The notes: generated by a model not told the origin, from the sequence alone. 64,000 bases of DNA from Barnesiella intestinihominis YIT 11860 (GCF_000296465.1 NZ_JH815204.1:612113-676112), one strand, 5' to 3'. Shown: positions 35,989 to 44,761, counted from the first letter of the stretch. Translations and numbers: made by a program.

Positions 35989-36078
35989 TTTACAGGTTCA
36001 TAAAAGTGCTGTGCGATAGGGCGGAAGTACCCACAGGCGAGGGGAATACATTTTACAATTAAACGTTTTTTTGCAATC

Positions 36079-36128
36079 CCTCTCCTCTATACTGTTTCGT
36101 AAAGCTACGGAACATGGCAGGGGAGAGG
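36079..36128. repeat. Short palindromic GC-rich intergenic repeat
   Basis: Bounded by CCTCTCC (left) and GGAGAGG (right), with a GTAAAGCTACGGAACATGGCAG core. Related in layout to the units at 36.2-36.4 and 63.8 kb. Confidence 0.5.
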
Positions 36129-36188
36129 CCGATGCTTGACTTTTTCTCCGTTACTGCCTGTATTTTTCGATATATCCATTGAATTAAC

Positions 36189-36376
36189 CCCTCCGTCACT
36201 TCGTGCCACCTCCCCTATATTTTGCTGTGCAAAACACAGAGGAGGAGGTTTAATACCCTTCTATCGTATTATTTATCGAATGAGACGGATCGTGTTTGTC
36301 CTTCTCCCTTGCCGTGCCTCGTAGCATTGCGGGGTGTGGCGCAGCCATAGGGGAGGTGGCACGAAGTGACGGAGGG
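36189..36376. repeat. Large inverted repeat with perfect 30-bp arms
   Basis: Arms at 36189-36218 and 36347-36376 are exact reverse complements over 30 bases (arm starts CCCTCCGTCACTTCGTGCCA), separated by 128 bp. The inner right part (about 36300-36346) closely matches the reverse complement of 63797-63843. It is non-coding. Confidence 0.85.
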
Positions 36377-36568
36377 ATTGAGAAGATATTATATAATCTT
36401 TGATTGAGGAGTTAGAGGTATAAAACGGGTAATCCCCATTAATTATCGACAGAGCCCTGATTGTTTTTGATCGTTGTTTTGTGTGGATATATGCCTCTGC
36501 CCTGTATTCCACAAGAAAATGGGATACAGGGGGGTGAGATGTGTATTTGGAGAATGAAATATTTTCTT

Positions 36569-37267
36569 TTATTCTCGTCTATTGCAGCCGAAAGAGGCGG
36601 CATGGAATCCGGGATTCGGTTCACCGATCGGAGTTCTTACGTAAGTTTCGCACCAGATATTGCCGGAAAGAGGCGAAAGGGGACTGGGCCGATATTCCGG
36701 TGTATCGATGTGATTCGTAAGGTTCTCTTCCCGGTTCCCGAATTCATTTTCTAATGATTCGGGGGTGTCACCGGGTTTTCTTTCGTATGAATCGGATTCT
36801 TTTTCTTCTCTGTTTTCGGGGGTTGATGCGGTTTCCGAGGCGGCTTTTTCGTTCTCCTCGTTTTTTCTTTCCTCTTGTTTCCTGAGCGCTTCGCGCCGGC
36901 AGGCTTCGAATTGTTCGCGTTCCTCCCGTTCCTCGGGTGTGTCGAATATCTCTTCGTGGTCGACAAGGTACTGTGTGGACTCGATGTCGTATAGCCCGGC
37001 TTTCCGAAAGAGTTGGTTTCTCTTTTGGTAGTGCCAAGCGAGTGTTCCATCGGCTTGCATTTTCTTCCGGTCGCAGCGGGGACGTTTTCTCTCTTGGGAA
37101 TGTCTTTCGAGCTTGTCGATACATCGAAGGACGGCGAGCAAGGTCAACCGGTCCTTTTTAGGATCGATTTCGAGGAGCATCTTGTAGTACTTGATTAGGG
37201 CTACTTGACGGTAGTTCTCGATTTCTCCTCTTAAATCTATGCTCGTGTCGAATCTTGTATCTATCAT
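36569..37267 (-). CDS. Unknown protein with highly charged C-terminal tail
   Basis: A 232-residue protein I do not recognise. Residues 1-110 look folded and helical (IENYRQVALIKYYKMLLEID, then DRLTLLAVLRCIDKLERH). About residues 115-205 are extremely rich in glutamate, lysine and arginine, with TPENREEKESDSYERKPGD, and likely disordered. There is no signal peptide or membrane segment, so it is probably cytosolic. A good promoter box at 37289-37296 and sensible codon use support a real gene. It is not linked to a neighbour by close spacing. It could be a remnant accessory gene, since the region downstream is packed with repeats. Confidence 0.6.
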   Translation of the reverse strand: MIDTRFDTSIDLRGEIENYRQVALIKYYKMLLEIDPKKDRLTLLAVLRCIDKLERHSQERKRPRCDRKKMQADGTLAWHYQKRNQLFRKAGLYDIESTQYLVDHEEIFDTPEEREEREQFEACRREALRKQEERKNEENEKAASETASTPENREEKESDSYERKPGDTPESLENEFGNREENLTNHIDTPEYRPSPLSPLSGNIWCETYVRTPIGEPNPGFHAASFGCNRRE

Positions 37268-37288
37268 CGCTCGTTTGTTTTTTCGACA

Positions 37289-37296
37289 AAGGTATA
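37289..37296 (-). promoter_or_regulatory. -7 promoter box (TACCTTTG) of the charged unknown protein gene
   Basis: TAnnTTTG on the minus strand, 22 bases upstream of the ATG. Confidence 0.5.
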
Positions 37297-37410
37297 TTCT
37301 TGTTGTCGGAGGTTTATGGCATGATGATACTTTGATGAAAGAGACGTTCTTACCGTTTTTTATTTTTGTTATTTCTGTTATGGACTTGTCACAATTTTTG
37401 GAAAATAAAT

Positions 37411-38541
37411 TTATAATGGAACGACTCCAATGCCGGGGCGATCCAGCAGTGTTATTTTTCCTTCGACAATTTTCACTCCATCGAATAGATCGTTGGATAT
37501 AAGCAGGTTTCCGTCAAGGTCGGCCCAGTGGGCCAACGGCGACAGTTGTGCCGCGGCAGAGATGGCACAGGAGGTCTCGGTCATGCAACCGATCATCACT
37601 TTCATATCCAAAGCTCTTGCCAATATGGCCATTCGGTAGGCTTCGCGCATACCGGTGCTTTTCATTAGTTTTATATTGATACCATCGTAGAGCCCGTATG
37701 CTCGTCGTACATCGGGCATACGTTGCAAAAATTCATCGGCGATGATAGGCAGAGGAGCGCGTTCGTGGAGCCAAGCCTGTTCGTTTATCTTTTCTTTGGG
37801 CATGGGTTGTTCCACGAACAGGCAGTTTTGTTCACTAAGCCATTGTATCATTTCGAGCGCATACTCCTTATTGTCCCAACCTTGATTGACATCGACACAG
37901 ATGGGGCGGTCGGTCTCTGAACGAATGATTTTTACCAATTCTTTATCGTTGTCCAATCCCATCTTGATTTTCAATACATTGTAGGGGGATGCTTCCCGCA
38001 GTTTCTGACGGACAACTTCTGCGGTATCTATCCCGATAGTAAAGGAGGTATCGGGGCATTTTTCGGGGGAGAGTCCCCATATTTTGTACCACGGTTGTCC
38101 CATGATTTTACCGACGAGATCGTGCAAAGCTATATCTACCGATGCTTTTGCCGACCGGTTGTCGGGTGCAACGGAATCTACATAGTCGAGAATTTCTTCC
38201 ATGCGGAAAGGATCGGTAAACTGCTTCAAGTCGAGTTGCCCAAGAAAGCGGCATACCGATTCTTGGGTTTCGCCCAAATAAGGCGGCATGGAGGCTTCTC
38301 CGTATCCTGTCCATTCTCCGAAACGGAGTTGTACTTGTACATCGGGGGTGTGGGTACGAGAACTTTTCGCCAAATTGAAGGCGTGTTTCAATTTCAAATC
38401 ATACGGTTTGAAAGAAAGTTGCAATCTATCTGAACTTGTTCCTTTGGATACGGAAGTTCCGCAACTATTAAAAAAAGCGGGGGATAGTGTCAATCCTAAT
38501 GTGCCTATCGCACTTTTGCGCAAAAAATCTCGTCTGTCCAT
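37411..38541 (-). CDS. Dipeptide epimerase (L-Ala-D/L-Glu epimerase type), Tat-exported
   Basis: A 376-residue enolase-superfamily enzyme. The N-terminus has a twin-arginine signal (MDRRDFLRKSAIGTLGL) ending near C27 (FFNSCG), so a Tat-exported lipoprotein is possible. The catalytic set is complete: K191 and K193 (KIKMG), metal ligands D217, E244 and D269 (CVDVNQGW, FVEQPMP, IIADE), and K291 (INIKLMKSTG). These enzymes epimerise L-Ala-D-Glu from peptidoglycan to L-Ala-L-Glu. The gene begins seven bases after an NlpC/P60 endopeptidase gene, which would release that dipeptide, so the pair forms a murein-peptide recycling operon. An exported location would be unusual for the family. Confidence 0.9.
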   Translation of the reverse strand: MDRRDFLRKSAIGTLGLTLSPAFFNSCGTSVSKGTSSDRLQLSFKPYDLKLKHAFNLAKSSRTHTPDVQVQLRFGEWTGYGEASMPPYLGETQESVCRFLGQLDLKQFTDPFRMEEILDYVDSVAPDNRSAKASVDIALHDLVGKIMGQPWYKIWGLSPEKCPDTSFTIGIDTAEVVRQKLREASPYNVLKIKMGLDNDKELVKIIRSETDRPICVDVNQGWDNKEYALEMIQWLSEQNCLFVEQPMPKEKINEQAWLHERAPLPIIADEFLQRMPDVRRAYGLYDGINIKLMKSTGMREAYRMAILARALDMKVMIGCMTETSCAISAAAQLSPLAHWADLDGNLLISNDLFDGVKIVEGKITLLDRPGIGVVPL

Positions 38542-38548
38542 TTTCAGT

Positions 38549-39718
38549 TTATTTTTGCTCGAAGTACCACGGGTGTCGTTTTACGGTCGTGATTCCCGGA
38601 GTCCCTATCTTGTTCACGATTCTGCTGATACCGAGAAGCGGAATAGCGTAATAGTCGGTATCAGCAGAATCGATACTGTTTATTTTGACTTGTCCCGAAG
38701 AGTGTATATATTTCCCATCGTTCAGGTAGAGAGCCACGTGCGAGACTTTGCCGGGGGCGTTGCCGAAGAACAGGAGGTCTCCGGTCTGACATTCGTCCCG
38801 TTGTTCTGCCGGCATGATGTCGCCGGTGAGGGCTTGTTGCGAAGCATCACGGGAGAGAATGATTCCGGCAGAAAAATAGGCCGTTTTGACAAATCCCGAA
38901 CAGTCGGCACTTTTGACCGAAGTGCCGCCCCAGAGGTAAGTCGTTCCCATCATTCCTTCGGCGGTCTGTATGATTTTATTCATGTTTACAGGGGTCGATG
39001 CCCACTCGGAGAGTTCGCGACATTCGTCGTGTTTCAAGAATCCGGTTCTTCCATCGGGGAAAGACACAGGTATGAACTTTTTTCCCGCCTTTCCTGCGGC
39101 TTGCAGAATACAGCCCGATACGATGTCGGACACGGTCTCGGCATTTTTATCTGCGGAGGCATATACATAGCCTTGCAGTCCGGTATAGACATATCGGGTG
39201 GCATTTTTCCATTCGGTCCACTCGGCAGTAGTTTTTACGGAGATCGAATTTGCGATTATCCAACTGATGTAATTATCGGGAGTTTGCACTCTGTACCAAC
39301 CCTTTTGCTCTTCCAAGATGAGCAGGGGCGTACCGAGAATAGCCTGAGAGACCATCTCGGCCGAATGCCTCGGCTCGCTTCTCAAATGTGCACAGCAGAC
39401 TGTGACAATACCTCTTGTCTTTTCGCCAAGACGACGGTCGGGCAGTAGCTTTATCGCATTTATATAGGAGATACCGGCCGTGTCGAGCGTTCGGAGCAAT
39501 GTTTCGACGGCTTGCCGGTTGTCGCACTTTCCTTTCAGAATATGGATAGAATCGTTCAATAGCTCGCTCGATACCGTATAAACGGCTGTGCGGGAATCGG
39601 GTGCATATTGCCGTCCGATTTGTTCTATCCAAGTTTGCATATCATTGGACTGGGCATTTGCCATAATCGGGATAATCAACAGAAAACAAAGTATGATCTT
39701 TACAGTCGATGTGTTCAT
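38549..39718 (-). CDS. NlpC/P60 (C40) endopeptidase with SH3-like domains, YkfC-like
   Basis: A 389-residue exported protein from the ATG at 39718, with a signal peptide (VKIILCFLLIIPIMANAQ). Two bacterial SH3-like domains (about 115-190 and 190-250) precede the NlpC/P60 domain (about 255-375). The catalytic cysteine is in YLWGGTSVKSADCSGFVKTA, the histidine in KVSHVALYL, and the third polar residue follows near YIHSSGQVKINS. YkfC-type enzymes cut gamma-D-Glu-diamino acid bonds in free murein peptides, giving L-Ala-D-Glu. The epimerase gene follows in the same operon. A promoter-bearing repeat lies upstream. Confidence 0.9.
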   Translation of the reverse strand: MNTSTVKIILCFLLIIPIMANAQSNDMQTWIEQIGRQYAPDSRTAVYTVSSELLNDSIHILKGKCDNRQAVETLLRTLDTAGISYINAIKLLPDRRLGEKTRGIVTVCCAHLRSEPRHSAEMVSQAILGTPLLILEEQKGWYRVQTPDNYISWIIANSISVKTTAEWTEWKNATRYVYTGLQGYVYASADKNAETVSDIVSGCILQAAGKAGKKFIPVSFPDGRTGFLKHDECRELSEWASTPVNMNKIIQTAEGMMGTTYLWGGTSVKSADCSGFVKTAYFSAGIILSRDASQQALTGDIMPAEQRDECQTGDLLFFGNAPGKVSHVALYLNDGKYIHSSGQVKINSIDSADTDYYAIPLLGISRIVNKIGTPGITTVKRHPWYFEQK

Positions 39719-39746
39719 GGGGGTGTTCGAATAGTAAACAATTATA

Positions 39747-39832
39747 GCGAACGGTAAGAGCCGTGTAAACGGAAATCGCATTTCCGACTTGGCTATGCCG
39801 AACCGCTTCTTATCTTCGTAGCTACAAATATA
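39747..39832 (-). repeat. 86-bp promoter-bearing repeat unit upstream of the NlpC/P60 gene
   Basis: On the minus strand it runs from a -7 box TATATTTG (39825-39832) to the next box TATAATTG (39739-39746), and contains the family core CGGTTCGGCATAGCCAAGTC. It is closely related to the units at 44.9, 45.0 and 46.1 kb but in the opposite orientation. The distal promoter is somewhat degenerate (TATAATTG, -33 TTTA). Confidence 0.8.
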
Positions 39833-39896
39833 TTGAAAAGCCTCGATAGATCGAACTTTACAACCCGATAAATTTCATCTGTTTTTTACAATCCGG

Positions 39897-40544
39897 TTAT
39901 CGGTGTAAAGCAATCTCGGGTAGTGTCCAAAAATGTGCTTGGGGAAAATGTTCGTTCAAATAGGTTTTCAAATATTCCTCGGTGTCTTTGTCTATCCGCT
40001 CGTCTGTTTTCGGAAAGGTATTGTAGACCATTCCGTAAAGGGGAATATTCCTATTTACCAGCGCTTCGATAGAGAGCAGCGTGTGGTTGATGCTGCCCAA
40101 ACGTCCGGACGTTACCAAGATAACCGGCAGCTTTTGGTCGGCGATGTAATCGACCGTCAGGTATCGGCGAGTAATAGGAACCATCAAACCTCCGGCTCCT
40201 TCGAGCAGAACCACGTCGTACCTGCTTTGGAGTATCCGGGTAGACTCTGTTATTTTTTCTATGGGAATAATGCGGTCGTCTATCTCGGCTGCCAAATGCG
40301 GAGAAGCGGGGTAGGAATAGACAATGGGGAATGTGATTCGCTCCTTATCCTCCGGGGTGAACGGTATTCCCATAATTTCCCGATGCAGGTCTATGTCTTC
40401 GGAGTGGCCTACATTCCCGGTCTGTATCATTTTTTGAGTGATCGTTTTAATCCCTTTGCTGTTCCATTCACGCGCCAGCCACCCCGTGGCGTAACTTTTC
40501 CCGATGTTGGTATCTATACCGGTGATAAAAAAAGTTCCTTTCAT
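39897..40544 (-). CDS. bioD: Dethiobiotin synthetase
   Basis: A 215-residue ATP-dependent carboxylase/cyclase. The P-loop is FFITGIDTNIGKSYATGWLA (residues 4-23), followed by KMIQTGN with the conserved lysine region and the VVLLEGAGGLMVPI motif. It closes the ureido ring of dethiobiotin from DAPA and CO2. It is the last gene of the biotin operon and overlaps the bioG-bioC stop by four bases (ATGA). bioB is not in the window. Confidence 0.94.
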   Translation of the reverse strand: MKGTFFITGIDTNIGKSYATGWLAREWNSKGIKTITQKMIQTGNVGHSEDIDLHREIMGIPFTPEDKERITFPIVYSYPASPHLAAEIDDRIIPIEKITESTRILQSRYDVVLLEGAGGLMVPITRRYLTVDYIADQKLPVILVTSGRLGSINHTLLSIEALVNRNIPLYGMVYNTFPKTDERIDKDTEEYLKTYLNEHFPQAHFWTLPEIALHR

Positions 40545-41929
40545 ATCTGTGTTTTTTTATGTGCGACGATGTAGACGGGTCGATAGGTGAGCGTGATCTC
40601 TTTTTTCCCGTCGAAAGTCTTTCTATATCGCTTTATAAAGTCGAATCCTTTTTGCCGGGAGTGTCCCGAAATACCTGTCACGCCGGTGTTTTTGAGATGC
40701 CGGAGTAACTCGACGGGAGTGTCGAAACGAAGGGTGTATTCCTCTTGTTCGAAAAGTTCGACCCGAAAGTGTTTTTCGAACAATCGTTTTAACTCGGCAT
40801 ACTCCCAATAGGGCATTTCTGCGGTCATTAAAGATTGTATTTCGGGCAGATTGCCGGCTGCGAATGTGCTGACAGCGATCGTGCCCGTATCGGACAAATT
40901 GCCGGATATGCGCTTCAAGAATCCTTCCAAATCGGTGAACCATTGAATCGTCGAAGCGGAGGTAATTAAATGGTATGTTTCGTCGAACTCGATTTTTTCG
41001 GCATCGCCTTCCTTGAAACTCAACTGTTTGAACGGCAATGCGGTTATGTAGTCTTTCATTTCGGGCGACAGGTCGTTTATCGTGAACCGGGCATCGGGGA
41101 ACCTGTCGATGAGGCAGCGGGTCAGTTTTCCTGTCCCGCAACCGATTTCCAGTATATTGTCGATGCATTTGTTCAAACGGCTCGGAATCTTGTCGTTCAG
41201 CTGTCGGGCTATCCGGCTTTGGATAAGGCCTTCCCGTTCATAGGTGGAGGCTGCATTTCCGAAGCTGTTTTTAATGGTCGCTTTGTCGAGCCTATTTTCC
41301 AACACAACCGGGCGGAAATGGAAAAAATGGGGTTCGTCCAGCTCTTGAACGACCGTTGTCCCTTCCCATGCGTTCACTTGGTTTCTTGCGGGAAATATGA
41401 GGTCTCTTGTCCCGATTATCGCTTTGTCCCAACGGAAACGGGGACGAGGGTGCAGGGTTATGTTCTCGCCTATGGCACGCAATTCGTCGTACAAGCTGTT
41501 CATGTCTCTTTCGGGGAAAGCCTCCTTAAAATCGTCGAGGTGTTCGCAACACATGCGCCGGTAGAATTTTTTCAAGCTCGCTTCGTTCAAATGTTCGAGA
41601 GTCGCCCGGAATATTTCGGGGGGGATGCCTTTCTCGATGTCGATTCCGCATTCGGTTCCGTTGATGGCCGTGGCGTGTCTTATGGGGAGTCCTTTATCGG
41701 GTAAGACCGTTGCCGCCGCCCAAACGCCAAACGACCACGCATAGACTTCGATGTTTTTATAGTCGAGGAATGGGGTGGTGTCGAAGTTCAGGTCGGTGTA
41801 GTCGTAGCAGACACAACAGTCGCAGCCTATGTGACTCAGATAGGCAAACGGATGCGTATCCATTCCCCAACCGGCGAAGAGGAGGATTAAGTCGTCGGTG
41901 TGTCTGCGAGAAATGAAAGTTTGTATCAT
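40541..41929 (-). CDS. BioG-BioC fusion: pimeloyl-ACP methyl ester esterase + malonyl-ACP O-methyltransferase
   Basis: A 462-residue two-domain protein. Residues 1-215 are a BioG (DUF452) hydrolase: LILLFAGWGMDTHPF, the nucleophile serine in YAWSFGVWAA, and a late histidine region (QELDEPHFFHF). Residues about 220-462 are a BioC methyltransferase with the SAM motif ILEIGCGTGKLTRCL and NDLSPEM, and DKATIKNSFGNAASTYE at its start. BioC methylates malonyl-ACP to prime pimelate synthesis and BioG removes the methyl ester at the end, so one chain holds the first and last steps of the pimeloyl module. It overlaps bioF and bioD by four bases each. Confidence 0.92.
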   Translation of the reverse strand: MIQTFISRRHTDDLILLFAGWGMDTHPFAYLSHIGCDCCVCYDYTDLNFDTTPFLDYKNIEVYAWSFGVWAAATVLPDKGLPIRHATAINGTECGIDIEKGIPPEIFRATLEHLNEASLKKFYRRMCCEHLDDFKEAFPERDMNSLYDELRAIGENITLHPRPRFRWDKAIIGTRDLIFPARNQVNAWEGTTVVQELDEPHFFHFRPVVLENRLDKATIKNSFGNAASTYEREGLIQSRIARQLNDKIPSRLNKCIDNILEIGCGTGKLTRCLIDRFPDARFTINDLSPEMKDYITALPFKQLSFKEGDAEKIEFDETYHLITSASTIQWFTDLEGFLKRISGNLSDTGTIAVSTFAAGNLPEIQSLMTAEMPYWEYAELKRLFEKHFRVELFEQEEYTLRFDTPVELLRHLKNTGVTGISGHSRQKGFDFIKRYRKTFDGKKEITLTYRPVYIVAHKKTQI

Positions 41930-43092
41930 AGGCCCGATGAAATCTTGGTTAACGTGTGAATGAGCTGGTCTATCTCCGTGTCGGTATGTCCGGCGCTCAG
42001 CGAAATCCTTAACCGGGAGGTTCCTTGTGGTACGGTGGGCGGGCGAACCGGCAACAGATAAAAGCCTTCGTGCTGTAATTTTAAGGCGGTTTGTACGGTG
42101 CGTTCCGTTTCGCCCAATACGAAAGGGACGATGTGGCTGCTGCTGCTGACAATCGCTCCGTTCAACGGATTGAGCGCTTGTCTTACTTTGTGGCCGATTG
42201 CCTCCAAATGTTCCCGGTGCGATTGCATATCGACGATTTTATCGATGATGAACAGCGTCCATTCGAGATTGACAGGTGGCAATGCGGTCGTAAAAATCAG
42301 CGTCCGCATTTTGTTGACCAAATATCGTTTCATTTCATCGGAGCAGATAACGAATGCTCCTACCGAGGCGGCCGCTTTTCCGAACGTGCCGACCAAGAAA
42401 TCTATCTCTTTAATAACGTCTTGTTCTTCGGCGCAGCCCAATCCGCATTGACCTCTCACGCCGAAAGCATGGGCTTCGTCGACATACAGGTAAATATTGG
42501 GGTAGTGTTTCTTCAACGCCACCAAGCGGGGCAAGTCGCATTCGTCACCGTCCATGCTGAATATGCTTTCGGTCACGATGAATATCGCTTCGTATTGCGA
42601 GGCCGACTCGGAAACCAACCGTTCCAATTGTTCGTAATCGTTATGTCGGTAGCGTATGCAGCGGGCTTTGGAGAGTCCTATCCCGTCGACTATGCTCGCA
42701 TGGACGAGTTTATCGGCCAAAATCAAAGAGCGGTTGTCGGTCACTGCCGGCAGGATGCCGCTGTTGGCATGGTAACCGCTGTTGAATACGAGAGAGGCTT
42801 CGGCTTTGTACAGTTCGGCGAGTCTTTTTTCCAATCGAGCGTACACGGGGAAATTGCCGGTCAACAACCGAGAAGATGTCGAGGAAAAACGAACATTACG
42901 GGAATTCAGGTTTTGCAAAAATTCCTTTTTCAGGTTCGTGTCATCGGCCAGTCCCAGATAATCGTTCGAGGAGAAATTCAACATGGTGTTCCCGTCACGG
43001 ACGATGGACAGGCCTTGTGCATCCACGGCCGGCAAGGATCGCAAATTTCCTTGTCGAGAGAGTTGTTCCAATTGGGAAGAATAGGTATTCAT
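41926..43092 (-). CDS. bioF: 8-amino-7-oxononanoate synthase
   Basis: A 388-residue PLP enzyme from the ATG at 43092; the frame is open further upstream inside bioA. Motifs: NYLGLADD near the start, VTESIFSMDGDECDLPRL, the cofactor-binding YVDEAHAFGVRG and the PLP lysine in LVGTFGKAAASVGAF. It condenses pimeloyl-ACP with alanine to KAPA. Start and stop codons overlap with bioA (TAATG) and bioG-bioC (ATGA), showing tight translational coupling. Confidence 0.94.
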   Translation of the reverse strand: MNTYSSQLEQLSRQGNLRSLPAVDAQGLSIVRDGNTMLNFSSNDYLGLADDTNLKKEFLQNLNSRNVRFSSTSSRLLTGNFPVYARLEKRLAELYKAEASLVFNSGYHANSGILPAVTDNRSLILADKLVHASIVDGIGLSKARCIRYRHNDYEQLERLVSESASQYEAIFIVTESIFSMDGDECDLPRLVALKKHYPNIYLYVDEAHAFGVRGQCGLGCAEEQDVIKEIDFLVGTFGKAAASVGAFVICSDEMKRYLVNKMRTLIFTTALPPVNLEWTLFIIDKIVDMQSHREHLEAIGHKVRQALNPLNGAIVSSSSHIVPFVLGETERTVQTALKLQHEGFYLLPVRPPTVPQGTSRLRISLSAGHTDTEIDQLIHTLTKISSGL

Positions 43093-44360
43093 TATCGCAG
43101 GGTTTTTACTACCTCCAACAGAGCCGAGGTGAGTGTGGAAAGTTGGGAAGGGGTTATGATGAACGGCGGCATGATGTATACCAATTTCCCGAACGGCCTT
43201 ACCCAAATGCCCCGCTCGACAAATTGTTTCTGTATGGAAGCCATATCGACTGGTTTTTTCATTTCGATGACTCCGATAGCACCCAGTATTCTTACGTCGG
43301 AAACTTGGGGCAGTGTCGCCGCCGGACTCAGCTCCCGTTTTAACTGGGCTTCGATGGCGGCGACTTTCTCTTTCCAGCCGGAAGAGAGGAGGAGAGAGAC
43401 GGACGCACAGGCCACGGCACAGGCCAAAGGGTTACCCATGAAGGTGGGCCCGTGCATGAATACTCCCGGATTCCCGCTGGAAATCGTGTGGGCGACTTCG
43501 TGTGTCGTCAAAGTGGCCGCCATAGTCATGTATCCTCCGGTCAGGGCTTTGCCTATGCACATGATGTCGGGGGTGACTCCCGCATGTTCCCAAGCGAACA
43601 GTTTCCCGGTGCGGCCGAATCCGGTGGCGATTTCGTCGAAAATGAGCAGCAGGTTGTATCGTTCGCATAGCTGCTTGGCTTCCCGAAGGTATTGCGGGTG
43701 ATAGAACCACATGCCGCCGGCTCCTTGCACGATGGGTTCGAGGATAAGTGCCGCCAATTCTTCGTGATGGGCTTCTATGGCTTCCCGAAGAGGAGCGATA
43801 CAGGCGGGATCCCATTCGTCGTCGAATCGGCAGGAGGGAGACGGAACAAAATAGCGGGTGGGGAGCGCATCCCCGAAAATGGAGTGCATACCGGTTACCG
43901 GGTCGCACACCGACATGGCATTCCATGTGTCGCCATGATACCCCGACCGTATGGTGATGAGGTTACATTTAGAGACCTTTCCGCGGGCGTGCCAATATTG
44001 TATAGCCATTTTCATGGCGACTTCGACCGATACGGAACCCGAATCGCAATAAAATATGTGTTGTATGGACGGGGGAACGATTTGCAAAAGCAGTTTCCCG
44101 AGGTCGATCGCCGGTTGGTGGGTGAGCCCACCGAACATGACGTGCGACATTTTTTTCAGTTGCTCTTCCGCCGCCTTGTTGAGCGTGGGGTTGTTGTATC
44201 CGTGTACGGCTGCCCACCATGACGACATGCCGTCAATGAGCTTTTGTCCGTTTTCCAATTCTATGTATACCCCTTCCGCCCTCTTGACGGGATAGCAGGG
44301 CAGGGGGGCAATGGTCGAGGTGTAGGGATGCCATAGATGTTCGGCATCAAAATTATCCAT
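43092..44360 (-). CDS. bioA: Adenosylmethionine--8-amino-7-oxononanoate aminotransferase
   Basis: A 422-residue class III aminotransferase from the ATG at 44360 (a TTG two codons upstream is less likely). It starts [17 protein letters not shown], with [19 protein letters not shown], the metal/PLP aspartate in [16 protein letters not shown] and the PLP lysine in [12 protein letters not shown]. It converts KAPA to DAPA using SAM as amino donor. Its start overlaps the stop of the small upstream gene by eight bases and its stop overlaps the bioF start, so it is the second gene of a coupled operon. Confidence 0.95.
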   Translation of the reverse strand: MDNFDAEHLWHPYTSTIAPLPCYPVKRAEGVYIELENGQKLIDGMSSWWAAVHGYNNPTLNKAAEEQLKKMSHVMFGGLTHQPAIDLGKLLLQIVPPSIQHIFYCDSGSVSVEVAMKMAIQYWHARGKVSKCNLITIRSGYHGDTWNAMSVCDPVTGMHSIFGDALPTRYFVPSPSCRFDDEWDPACIAPLREAIEAHHEELAALILEPIVQGAGGMWFYHPQYLREAKQLCERYNLLLIFDEIATGFGRTGKLFAWEHAGVTPDIMCIGKALTGGYMTMAATLTTHEVAHTISSGNPGVFMHGPTFMGNPLACAVACASVSLLLSSGWKEKVAAIEAQLKRELSPAATLPQVSDVRILGAIGVIEMKKPVDMASIQKQFVERGIWVRPFGKLVYIMPPFIITPSQLSTLTSALLEVVKTLR

Positions 44361-44757
44361 AAGCAAGCGTTTTTAGAATATGAAAAATCCGGTATAAAGC
44401 GAAACGGCCGCTGTTATCCCGGAATATATAGTTAGTAAATGTCTGTTTATTGTCGCACGAATGACCGGTGGAGCAGCTTGTCACCGGAGTATCTACGGTA
44501 CTCGCCAAAATTTTGGGGAGAAAAAAACTTCCCGCCGTGTGTTCTTCTTCGGACGGTTTATCCGAACGTTCCATATTTCCCACGACAGTATCGGTGGAAG
44601 TTGTGGAAAGTCCTTTTTTCAAAGACTTGTCGGCTATTTCCTTACGGACACTTCCTATGTTTACACATTTGCCTATACTGCAAAAGGTAGCATAGTTGTG
44701 GCGATTCCATCGGCGGAACCATACCCTGTGAACCGATAAGGAGGTAGAAGTTTCCAT
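44353..44757 (-). CDS. Small basic protein at the head of the biotin operon
   Basis: A 134-residue protein I cannot name. Residues 10-45 carry a patterned stretch ([20 protein letters not shown], then [18 protein letters not shown]). I recall similar R-R-W-x-R-x-x-Y-A-x-F-x-S-I/L-G-K segments near the N-termini of some Bacteroidales TonB-dependent receptors and small neighbouring proteins, but cannot confirm it here. The rest is polar with several cysteines ([11 protein letters not shown]). Codon use looks native. The stop codon overlaps the bioA start by eight bases, and a promoter box sits immediately upstream, which favours a real, coupled gene. It could be a leader protein or a biotin-uptake accessory. 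Confidence 0.55.
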   Translation of the reverse strand: METSTSLSVHRVWFRRWNRHNYATFCSIGKCVNIGSVRKEIADKSLKKGLSTTSTDTVVGNMERSDKPSEEEHTAGSFFLPKILASTVDTPVTSCSTGHSCDNKQTFTNYIFRDNSGRFALYRIFHILKTLAYG

Positions 44758-44761
44758 ATCG

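Larger units (their letters stand above)
35840..36568. other. 729-bp gene-free region rich in palindromic repeats
   Basis: Contains the TPR/AraC promoter, a palindromic repeat at 36079-36128 and a larger inverted-repeat structure at 36189-36376. I found no convincing coding frame: the open frames run through the repeats and have no recognisable product. Confidence 0.6.

Noticed and set aside
36461-36754. Plus-strand open frames across the 36-kb repeat region
   Set aside because: They overlap the charged protein gene antisense or run through palindromic repeats and have no recognisable product.
44370-44757. Cobalamin, SAM or other riboswitch in the region upstream of bioA
   Set aside because: No conserved riboswitch core was found, and the region reads as an open frame coupled to bioA.
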